From Thraustochytrium sp. TN22 (taxonomy: Eukaryota > Sar > Bigyra > Thraustochytrida > Thraustochytriidae): a stretch of 64,000 nucleotides of DNA. Positions 48,874 to 58,500 of the stretch are shown here, in pieces. The stretch covers positions 1-64,000 of the forward strand of contig JABLUY010000067.1 of assembly GCA_013306675.1 (NCBI GenBank), given 5' to 3'. Position numbers and translations under genes: made by a program. A model generated the notes under the pieces. The model made no database searches. It had not been told where the DNA came from and saw only the letters and a list, made by a program, of their open reading frames with translations. Within the stretch, counting starts at the first letter, position 1; every line of letters begins with the position of its first letter.

Positions 48874-49847
48874 TGCTGCGGCCGCGCGCGCGCGAGTCCG
48901 GTCTCCCTCCTTCTGCTTTCTTCTTCTTCTTCTTCTTCTTCTTCAAGTTCGGGTTCTGCTGCAACGGCGGAGTAGCCAGGTCTACGGCGTGCCGACGGCC
49001 GCGCTCGCTAACTTGCCTACTGACTGTAAACTGACGGCAGGAGGCCACGCGACGGCCGAGCAAGAATCAAAAGCAGCGCGCAAGCGCGCAAGCGCGCAAG
49101 CGCGCAAGCGCACAAAGCCTTGGGATCGCAGGCGAGGGATTGCAAGGTCGTGGAGAATCGACTCAGCGCGGATTGCCCAATCTGGCTGACGCGGAGCTGC
49201 CGATCCACGACGCGCCACAAAACGGAGCGAAGACCTGCATGGTGCTCGAGAGAATGACGAGGTGAAGAAAGGACCGCCGATGCGGCACGAGGGTAACATA
49301 GCCTGTGTCGATGAAGTCGAAAGGACGTGCAAAAAGCAAGGCGACCTGTCGGCAAATGGAAAAGCTAGCTCGCTCGCTCGCTCGCTCACGCACTCACTGC
49401 TAACCTCTCAATCAAACATACACTCGCTATCAGTTCGTCGGCCTAGTGTACCGCATGGAACCAGGGGAAGATGGCCGGAATCTCTCGCTAGTAGCTAGAG
49501 AAGAGGGACTGGACGAAGTGGGCTACGGCAGCACGAGCTTTCGTCGAGCAAAACCCCCGTGCAAACGAGCCTCGGAGCCAGTAGAGGGCTGCACGCGCCT
49601 CTCTGTGCTGCGCGATGTGAGCTCTGACGTTCAGCTCCAGCTTCCAGACGAGACATGCCCTTCTCGACATGCCTTTCTCTCCGGCCCCAACGCAATCACT
49701 TGTTGTGAAAACACTTGTGACAGCCGCAACATGACGTGAACGGCCGCCACATGCTGCGGCGCTTCGTCGCACAGTTTCGCTCACCGATTGCTCCGTCGGG
49801 CCCTGTGGCACGCACTCGCTCACCCACGCACTCACTCACTCACTCAC
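48874..49847. other. Intergenic region with several microsatellites
   Basis: Contains CTT/TTC repeats (48921-48946) just 5' of the peptidase gene, a GCGCAAGC octamer array (49077-49113), GCTC repeats (about 49370-49385) and a TCAC array (49830-49855) that runs into the FAD synthase stop codon. No gene recognised. Confidence 0.55.
49077..49113. repeat. 8-bp (GCGCAAGC) tandem array
   Basis: Four to five units in register, the last degraded (GCACAAAG). Confidence 0.85.
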
Positions 49848-49855
49848 TCACTCAC
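49830..49855. repeat. TCAC tetranucleotide array over a stop codon
   Basis: Seven ACTC/TCAC units. The minus-strand TGA of FAD synthase (49848-49850) is part of the repeat; further in-phase TGA codons follow because the unit is 4 bp. Confidence 0.85.
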
Positions 49856-50720
49856 GGCTGGCGCGCTCGTACTTGTCGCCGTCCGTAAGCTCGTACGCCG
49901 GACGAGCGTGTCCATTTGCGAGGAGCTGCGGGTTCTTGTGCGTGGAGTGCACGGAGCCGAGCGAGGTGTAGCCCTCGTCGTAGAGCGAGCAGTACTCGAG
50001 GCTGCAGCCGCGAAGGAAGAGCCAGATGGTGCTGTAAGACCACTCGAGGATCGGATTGATGCGCACGATGTCGGGCCAGCCTGCGGAGCACGGCGAGAAA
50101 TGGTCGAGGCTGCCGGCGTGCGGGTCGATCCTTCGCTGGCCCATGAGCACGGCCTTGGTGCCGGCGGCCCGCAGGGCGGTGAGGCCCTCCTTAAAGTCGC
50201 TGGGCAGCACCTCAATGACGAAGCCGTACTTGGCCTGGCACTCGTCCACGAAGGCGTGCATCTCGGGAAACTCGTCAAGCTTCTTGAAGTAGACCACCTT
50301 GAAGGCCGACAGGCGACGGTCCTCGCCGGCGTCCGGGAAGCGCTCCTCCAGCACGGCGCGCAGGAGGTGCAAAACCACTGTGCAGTCCTTGCCGCCATTG
50401 AAGGACAGCGCGAGCTCGTCAAACGCGAAGCGGTCGAGCGCCTCGTGTATGACCGCCAGCGCCTCGCGCACCTGCGCCGCGGCCTCCCTGTCCGCCTTGG
50501 CCAGCACCTCGTCCAGGCGTGGCCTCAGCGGCGCGGGCGCCGGCGCGGGCGTCGGCGCTGGCGCCGCGCCTCCTGCTGACGCGGCGCCATCCGCCGCGCC
50601 GCCCAGCGCCGCCGCCGCCGCCGCCGCGCCGGACCGCCGGTCCGGGCCGTCGTAGCCCAGCGCCGTCAGCGCCGCCGCCGACGCGCCGCCGCCGCCGCCG
50701 CCGCCGCCCGCCGCCGCCAT
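49848..50720 (-). CDS. FAD1: FAD synthase (FMN adenylyltransferase), PAPS-reductase-type
   Basis: Adenylates FMN to FAD. 290 residues; the ATG at 50720 precedes a Gly/Ala/Pro-rich stretch of about 75 residues, then the PP-loop ATPase domain. P-loop: L-A-L-S-F-N-G-G-K-D-C-T-V-V-L-H (about 101-116). Also E-F-P-E-M-H-A-F-V, the R-I-D-P-H-A block, the family signature R-I-N-P-I-L-E-W-S-Y-S-T-I-W (about 226-239) and Y-C-S-L-Y-D-E-G-Y-T-S-L-G-S (about 250-263). This is the stand-alone FAD1/FLAD1-C-terminal type, without the molybdopterin-binding domain of animal FLAD1. The low-complexity N-terminus could be an organelle-targeting or disordered extension. Confidence 0.92.
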   Translation of the reverse strand: MAAAGGGGGGGGASAAALTALGYDGPDRRSGAAAAAAALGGAADGAASAGGAAPAPTPAPAPAPLRPRLDEVLAKADREAAAQVREALAVIHEALDRFAFDELALSFNGGKDCTVVLHLLRAVLEERFPDAGEDRRLSAFKVVYFKKLDEFPEMHAFVDECQAKYGFVIEVLPSDFKEGLTALRAAGTKAVLMGQRRIDPHAGSLDHFSPCSAGWPDIVRINPILEWSYSTIWLFLRGCSLEYCSLYDEGYTSLGSVHSTHKNPQLLANGHARPAYELTDGDKYERASRE

Positions 50721-51466
50721 CCCGCCTCTGCCGCGCGCGCGCCGCCCCGCGCCGCGCGACGAGGCGAGGGAGGCGAGGCCGCCGCGCCCCGTGCACGGGC
50801 CGCCGCCGCCGCCCGAGGGCGGCCAGAGAGCGGAGGGAGCGAGAGACGGGCGCTCTCGGCTCTGCTCTGCTGCTCGGGCAGGACCGTGACCCGGAGGTGG
50901 ACGCCGCGGCGGCGGCCACGGCGGAGACGGCGCCGGAGTCCGGAGTCCGGACCCGGAGCGCGCCCAGGACCGACCGGCAGCGGATGGGCATTTGGAGCTG
51001 AGCTGCGCTGAAGCGAAGCTGGTCAGTGAAGCCAAGTGCAGGGAGGAGAGAAGAGGAGAGACTTGCCTGCCTGCCTTGCGGCTCAGGCTACGCCGTCTGA
51101 GGCTCGGAGAGCTGGCGGTGATCGTATCGTACCTGGCCATCGGCCGGCTGGCAGCCCACTGCCAGTGCAGGTTCCGGCGCACTTCGGCGGAAGTTCGGCC
51201 CGGGACCGTGACCCGGCCGTCGGCCGAGTCTCGCACGACCAGGGTAGTTGCAACGGATAGGCAGCGGCGCCCGGCCTTGTCGCCGCTTGGCGCCTTGCCT
51301 TGCCTTGCCCTGCCTTGCCTTGCCTTGCGTTGCGGCGCCCTGCGGCGCCTTGCGGCGTCCTCGGCATCGTCTCGGCATCGCCGAGGGGGGCGAGCTCCCG
51401 CTCCGAGTCGACTGGCCGCCAGGGTCGTGCATCAGGAGGTGCCTCGAGCAAGTTCTGTCCGTGCTC
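50721..51466. other. Bidirectional promoter region
   Basis: 746 bp between divergent FAD synthase and the VHL-like gene, with a CCG run (50687-50712) next to FAD1 and a 65-bp period-5 array (51292-51356) nearer the VHL-like gene. No extra gene recognised. Confidence 0.55.
51292..51356 (+). repeat. Period-5 (GCCTT/GCGGC) array, 13 units
   Basis: Thirteen consecutive 5-mers (GCCTT, GCCCT, GCGTT, GCGGC) in strict register, 111 bp before the ATG at 51467. Confidence 0.9.
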
Positions 51467-52405
51467 ATGGAGAACCTACTGCCAGCCTTCGATCCGGCGC
51501 GTGCCCGCGCAGAGGCTCGAGCGCGCAAGGGCACGGGCGGCGCGGCGACGCTGCGTGTGGCGGAGCGCATCAGGGCAGCGCCGCGGCTTGCCCTTGAGAC
51601 CAAGGCGGATGTGCTCGCAAGGAGGCGCAGGCCGTCGCCACGGGCGCTGACAATGCGCGACGGCTTGGAGCGGGAGGAGCAGCGTCGCTTCGAGCCACCA
51701 CCGCCGCTCTATGGCGCGACGACTGGGGACGTGTCGCCACTCATGGCAGCCTTCAAGGTGATGCGCGAGACGAAGAGGGTCAAGACAGGTTGCGGCGCCA
51801 TTCTCGAGGACAGCGGCGGGCCAGCAACCTCGCCTAGAGCTGCCGAGACACTCGATTCCGCCGGGACGCAGGCTGTGCAAGTGCTCAATGCGTCCGCGAC
51901 AAACTCGGCGTGCATCTTCAGCCGTGGTTCGCGAATGCATATGCGCGAGCTGGCGCCCGAGGAGCGCACGAACCCGGCCGTGGCAAAGGGACGCGCGTTC
52001 ACAGCTATCTTAGCGCCACGGACCGAGACCAGGACATGGGCGCCCACAGTGGGCTCTAGCGTACGCTCTAGCGCTAAAGGCCACCATTTGTTGGCCATGC
52101 ACGTGACGAACCGCAATCCACGTTTGGCGCTGCAGCTCCAACGCGTTGATGAGGCCGGTCGGTTCACCGATGAGGTCTTCATTGCTCCTCGCGAAGCCCA
52201 GGCTGTGCAGACTTCTTGCGAGCACCCGTGGCTGCTCTCTGTTGCGCAGGAGCGGGGCGGCCCCCCTCTCGAGCTGCTCGTGGTGGCTCACGTAACAGCC
52301 GCATACGATGTACACGTGGTCTGGAACTCAACAACACAGTCCATCACAGTCGTCTCCGCAACGCCTACAAGTGACGCACGACTTGCGCATCTTGAAGTGA
52401 TGTGA
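51467..52405 (+). CDS. Protein with VHL beta-domain-like C-terminus
   Basis: 312 residues from M-E-N-L-L-P-A-F-D-P. The first 190 residues are basic and polar with no recognised domain. From about residue 205 to 300: H-L-L-A-M-H-V-T-N-R-N-P-R-L-A-L-Q-L, V-D-E-A-G-R, E-V-F-I-A-P, T-S-C-E-H-P-W-L-L-S-V and P-L-E-L-L-V-V. This matches the order of the pVHL beta-domain (N-R-S-P-R-V-V-L-P-V-W-L, then D-G-E, P-P-G-T-G, G-H-L-W-L-F and L-L-V-N). The alpha domain that binds elongin C in animal VHL is not evident, so a ligase role cannot be assumed. Its 3' end faces the channel gene 121 bp away. Confidence 0.55.
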   Translation: MENLLPAFDPARARAEARARKGTGGAATLRVAERIRAAPRLALETKADVLARRRRPSPRALTMRDGLEREEQRRFEPPPPLYGATTGDVSPLMAAFKVMRETKRVKTGCGAILEDSGGPATSPRAAETLDSAGTQAVQVLNASATNSACIFSRGSRMHMRELAPEERTNPAVAKGRAFTAILAPRTETRTWAPTVGSSVRSSAKGHHLLAMHVTNRNPRLALQLQRVDEAGRFTDEVFIAPREAQAVQTSCEHPWLLSVAQERGGPPLELLVVAHVTAAYDVHVVWNSTTQSITVVSATPTSDARLAHLEVM

Positions 52406-52526
52406 CCCTGAAAAAGGGGAAAAGTCAAGACAAAACAAAAGAAAGGTGTTATTTTCCGTTTGTTTGCTTCTTTGCATGTGCGTGCGTGCGTGCGTACTTG
52501 CTTCGCTCGCAGCGCCCCCCCGCGGC

Positions 52527-55500
52527 TCACCTGTTTGCGCTTGAGGGAGACATGCCAACGTCAACGCGGCCCTCTTCGGCCGTGCGGCCCTCCACGCTTT
52601 GGAGGCCAAGCACGGGGATAGCCTGGATGACGGAAGCAGCTGGTGCGCGCGTATAAAAGAGGGACTCTTGCGCGTCCTCGTAGGTCATGCTGCTCCCACG
52701 CTGGATGTTGGACGACCAGTTCTGCTTCCGTACGCCACGAAAGACGGTGGCACGGCGGTCCGGATTCACGTTTTCGGCCACAGCCTTCGCGATCTCCTCG
52801 CTCCTTTCCGAAAGCTGGCGCGTCAGGCGCCGCTGTGATTCCTTGCGCGCCTCGGTCCGAAAAGCGCCCGGCGACATGGGCGCCACCCAGCTGACGGCTT
52901 CCTCTAGGTCGTTGGCATCCTCGCCCTCCTCCTTCTCAGCAATAGCCTCGTCGCTGGTCTCCTCGCGGGTGACCGAGTTCCGCGAGTCTCGCGAGCCGCG
53001 CGACGTGCTGAGGCTCGCTCTCGCACTTACAGTTGTGCTCTCGTCCTCGGCGAAGGCGCTGAGGCGCATACCTCTGCCCGCCATGCCGTGAGCTCGTCGA
53101 AAGGAGAACTCCGAAGACTGGGCGTCCCGCATAATGTCCATGCGTGACGCCTTGTGGGACAGGAGCGTATCGTCATTGAGCTGCGCGCGGAGAAAGGTGG
53201 AGCGCTTGCCGTCAGGCCGCCGTGCGTCGCGAAGGGTGGTTGTCTTGACGTTGCCCAGCACGTTGGCAATGTGCTTGGCTGAGAAGCGGCCGAGCGGGGT
53301 TTGCCCGCTCCCGGCAATCTCGGCCACCTGGCGCTGGAGCTCCTTGGTCTGCGCGATGGTTTTGCGCTCCGGATGGACGAGCTCCGCAAAGATGCCAATC
53401 TCACGGTGCTCCGGGAACTCAATCATAATGCGCTCCAGCTCCTCCTTGGAGATGAAGACCAGCTCGCAGTCCTCCACACAACGCACGGTCATCATGCGCT
53501 CGCCGCTCAGCGAGTAAAGACACTCGCCGCCAAAGTGGTGTCCGGAGCGCAGGCGGTAGGAACCCTTGCTGCGAAGGCTCATGTTGGAAGGGGGCGCAAT
53601 GTACACGGCACGTGAGGAGGAGGAGCTGGTGTTCTTGTTCTTGCTGCTGCCGTTGTTGTCCGTGCCGGCAGTGACATTGTTGAGGTTGGCGGTGGCGGTG
53701 GCGGTGGAGGCATCGGTACGGGCGAGCTCCGTGGAGGGAACAACCTCTACCTCACCCTTTTTGATAAAATAGATCTCGTGGCCAATCTCCCCGGCACGAA
53801 AAACGTACTCACCAGCGCTCATGATCTGCGCTTGTAGCTTGCGCGCGATGTGGCGCTGCACGTGGATGTGGCACTTGCGCAGGCCGCGGACCTTGTTGAT
53901 AATATCTTGATGAATGCAAATGGCGAGCTCCAGTTGCAGCGGTAGGGGAAGGTCCTGGATGACCTCGTGCATGTTGACGCCCTCAAAGTGCTCCCAGTGG
54001 TTGGTGAAGTGGTTGACAATCTCCTGCTGCAGGTCACCCGGCAGCTCGCGGAATTCCATAAACTCGATGAGCTTCCGCAGACGGCTCTTGAAGGAGATGG
54101 AGCCGCGGGAGTCCCAGTGCAGAAAAACCACCGCCACAGAACCAATGAGCGCCGCAAAGGTACAAGCCCCTAGCACCACGACGGCGAGCTCGTGCACTGT
54201 CTCTAGAAGTGTGTACGGGCGCATGTCGCCGTAGCCGACACTTGACATCGTGGTCACGGTGAAGTAGATGGCGCGAAGGTAAACGAACCACGGCGTGAGG
54301 TCCTCGTTGAAGACATTGTGCTTGCCGGTGACCGGGTCGAAGGTGGCAAGACCGTCCGCGATGGCCCAGGTCTTGTGCAAGTCCGATTCCACGAAGCGGT
54401 GCACCATGAACCAAGAGCAGGCCGCCCAGTGGTTGAGCAGCAGGATACCCATGAAGAGGAAGAAGACCGACATGACGCTCGAGTTGATGCGCGGAAAGGA
54501 CTCATGGATGTACTTGTCCAGCAACCGTGAGTACATATTGATGCGGACAAGGCGCACCATATGAATGAAGCGCACGCTGGAGAGCATGACGACGTGGGAC
54601 GAGTGTTCTGACCCTTCAATCGAATCGGTCAGGATATGAATGAGCACGAAAAAGTCGACGGGGAGCGAGGCCACCAGATCGTAGGCCAGCCATGTGGCAC
54701 GATAGGTTTGTGCAATCGTGGTCTGGTTGGTGATGACCTTGCCGTACTTGTTGACTGCGAAGCGACGATAGCGCATGTAGATGTCCACGATGAAAAAGAC
54801 GTCAATGGCGTAGTCAAAGGCGAACCACGCCCACATGCCTGCAGGCATGTGGTGGTCCACAATCGGCACTCGGTCCTCCACGAAAAAGGCGCAGCGGAAG
54901 GGAATGCTGATGGCAAAGTACACGGTGAAGATGAGCGACAGCATGTTCCAAACGCGGCAGAGCGTGTCGTTGGGCTTGTAGATGCGCGCCTTGCGCAGTG
55001 CCAGCGCAGCGCGCCGCCGCTGGATACGCGCGTCTGTGAGCATGTGGTGCGCCAGTTTGGCCACCGGCTTCCCGTCGATTCCGTACTTCTTGTTTGCTCC
55101 GTTCGGAGCCGTGCGCGCGCTGCCGCCGCCCGTAGCGGCCGCCAGCGCGCGGTAGAACGTCGTGCCGATGTTACTGCCGCGGGACACGAGGCTACCCCTC
55201 GAAACGAGCGAGCCACGCGAGCCTGCAGAGTTGGGTGACGCCGGCCCGGCGCTGGTGCTGCCGCGGCGCAGAAAGGATGGCTTGCGCGTGAGCATGCGGC
55301 GACCAAAGTCGATGAGCGAGCCGGCTGTGAAGGAGTTCCGCTTCTGCTGCATGAAGTCGAGCATCTTGGAGCCCGCAATGATGGTCTCCATGTTGGTGCG
55401 CAGATTGTCGTTGCGCAACTGATTGCTCTCGCGCAATTCGGAAACAATCTCGAACATGAGGTCGCTCTGGTGCGGGTAGCGAAGCAACACCTCGTCCAGG

Positions 55501-58500
55501 TCTTCGCGGTTCAACGAGTACAGCTCGGTGAAATCCAGCGCGCGCACGGAGCAACTGCGCCGCTCGTTAAAGAAGACGGCTGTCTCGCCAAAGTAAGCGC
55601 CAGACTCGAGCGTTGCAAGCACGATGATCTCCTCCTCGCCGATTTTCTGCTCCATGGCCACCAAGCTGGCGCGCTGCGTGGCGTTCGCGCCACTTCGCAG
55701 CGAGGAGAGCGACGCCTGTCGGCGCGGTGCGATGGGCGCCAAGGGGCCCGACTCGATGCGGATCTCAGTGGAAGACTTGCGCGGCTCGCGGAGGACCGAG
55801 CTAGCGCGCATCGGGGTAACCGGCTCAATCACACTGCTCGCTCGGTGCCCGCTGCGCCAGTTGCCCCGGAAGGAGACCATCTGCACGATGCCCTGCTCGA
55901 TAAAGTACATCTCCGTGCCAACGTCGCCCTCGTAGATGATAAAGTCCTGTGGCGAGTAGACCTCCGTCTTGAGCTTGGCCGCGATACCCTTGGCGAGCGC
56001 CGTGTCGCAGTTCGCAAAGAAGGGCGTCTGCACCACGAAACGCAGCTTGAGGAAGTTTGACACCTCCGCACGGAGCGTCGTGGGCATTTGGTCCACGAGG
56101 CTTGCCTGTACCGCGTCCTTCTCCGTCTCCCACAGGTATTCGAGGTAGTTGCGCGTGCGCTGCTGCAGCGTGTCCGGAATGCGGTACATGTACAGGAAGC
56201 GCTCAAAAACGTCCATCTTCTCACGGTACTTGGCCGCGGCGCCCTCCAGGTTGGCCACTAGGTTTGCAATGCTGCCAATGATCGCCGCGTTGATGGTCAC
56301 GCCGATAATGATCATGAACACCACATAGAGAGTGCCCGGGACGTCGACTGGCACGGTGTCGCCGATCACGACGACCACGAGCGTTGGCAGCGCCCAGTTC
56401 ATGGCGCGCAGGTACTGGTGGCTGAGAGGACCGCCGTCCAGCGGCAGCAGGCCCATCTCCATCTGGTTTTGTATCCACGTCGTGTCAAACTTGCAGTGCG
56501 CCTCGTATGTCGCGCCGCACGTCAGGTCCGACGCCTCGCGGTCCTCCGTCTCAAAGAATGAATCCAACGGGCAGCTGTCTGGGCTGTAGCGCACCACGCC
56601 GGGCGTGCTTGTGCCGGCCGCCGTCTCCTGTGCGGCAAGCGCGGAGATGCAGGCCTCCAGCTCCTCGCCGGTGCTCTGCTGGTAGTTGGCAATCGCGTAG
56701 AAGAAACAGCCGGTCCAATGGGAGATACCAATCACCGCCACAACGAGTGTGAGCAGCCGGTACAGCGCCGTGTATTCGCGGAAGCTAGACATGCTAAAGA
56801 GTGTGTCCAGATTCGCCTTGAGCTTGGGGGTGCGGATCACGAGAACGAGCTTGGGCACCCGCAGGCAGGCCATGACGATTGCCAGCGTAGTCGTGTCTAC
56901 GCCCATGATGACGGGCACCAATGCGAAGATGTCGACTGGCAAAAGCGAGATGAGATCGCGCCGCAGCACGCCACTGCGCAGGTAGTTGCGGCGGATATCC
57001 TCCGGGTCGGTGAAGATCTGGCCGCCTCGAACGAAGCCAAGTACGCGCCAGCGACAGAAGAAGTCCGCGACGAGAAAGACGTCGAGGAGATAGTCCACCG
57101 CGAAGAGCGTGAGCCCCGCATTGAGAGCAAGGCGCACGGGGATGAGCACGAAATTATACAGGATGGCGCACAGGACTGCGAGGTCCCACGTTCGGCGCAG
57201 CGCCGACTCCGGGTGGCGCCAGGAGGACTCAGGAATGCTCTTGCGCTCGTCGTACTCGGAGCTGGTGACGCTGTTGAGCTTGGCGTGCATTCGCATATTC
57301 TCCACGACCGCGGCATTCTTGAGGCGCTTCTCCTCAAGAGTTGCACGCAGACGTGCGATGACGAGCTCGCGCTGCAGGGGGAACTCCTTGGTGACGCGGT
57401 CGAAGTCCTCCTTGTTGAGCACGAAGCAGTCACAGTAGCCGATGGCGATCACATTCGCTGTGCGCTTCTCCAGACCCAGCAGGGAGCCTTCCCCAAAGTA
57501 GTCGCCCGGCGTAAGGATTGCGTAGGTCATCTTGCCGTCCGGAGAGGTAATGCGCGTGGCACCCTTCTCCAGCAGATACATGTCCTGGCCCAGCTCGCCC
57601 GCCATGACGATGTGGTCGCCGGGCAAAAACACGGAGGGCTGCAGCACGCTGAGGAGGTGGCGCAGGAGCTCCTGGTCGACGCCCTCGAGGAAGGTGATGT
57701 TACGCATGATGGCGCCGTTGATGTACTCTTGCACCTCCATGCGCAGCGAGGACGGGAGGTCGCTCAGGATGTAGTCCTCGTCGACGCCGCGCTGTCGCGA
57801 CCAGAGGTAGTCATAGTAGCGCATGATGCGTACCCGCAGGGGCCGCGGGAAGCGCTTCACGGCCATGTACTGCGTGAGGACGGCCAGCTTGTTTTGGAAC
57901 TCTGCACGCGCTGTGTCGAGGCTCGCGATGAGCGCCGCCATGGCGCCCACGACGGCCGGGTAACCGAGGCCGCAGATGAAAGTGATGAAGGCCACATACG
58001 CCGTCTCAAGAGTGTTGTACGGCACCAGGTCGCCGTAGCCCACCGTTGTCATGTCTACCAGCACGAAATAGATGGCACGCAGGTAGGTGATGCCGTCCTT
58101 GCGGTGATCGATGCTGGCCCAGTTCTCGCTGTCCATGCAGATCCAATCATAGTTCGTGAGCGCACAGCGGTCCTCCGTGCCGCGCGCCCCAAGCTCGTCA
58201 TGCGTGTGACCCGCCAGGTGCTGGGTGGCGAGCGACATGACCATCCAGCCGCAGCCCACCAGATGCACGCACCACAAGACGGCGAAGAATATCTTGATGA
58301 TGCGGTGCAGGCCGTTGGAAATGGTGATGCGCCGCGCCGCCATGTAGTTTTGCGCCGTGTCGTAGTGCGACAATAGGTAGCCGATACGCAGCAGCTTGGG
58401 CACGCGCAGCATCGGCAAGGCGCTGCGCTGCGCGAAAGCCAGCACATCGAGCGGGAGACAAATGAGAATGTCCATGCGCCACGAGTCCCGATTCTTGTAG

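Noticed and set aside
46699-48975. 758-codon plus-strand frame opposite the LTA4H-type gene
   Set aside because: Antisense shadow: the sense strand carries the complete HExxH zinc site, while this frame has biased composition only.
52651-52660. TATAAAAGAG, TATA-box-like
   Set aside because: Lies within the C-terminal coding sequence of the channel gene with no gene start at the right distance on either strand.
56718-58376. 552-codon plus-strand frame inside the channel gene
   Set aside because: Antisense shadow of the CNG channel; rich in His/Asp/Val without any recognisable segment.
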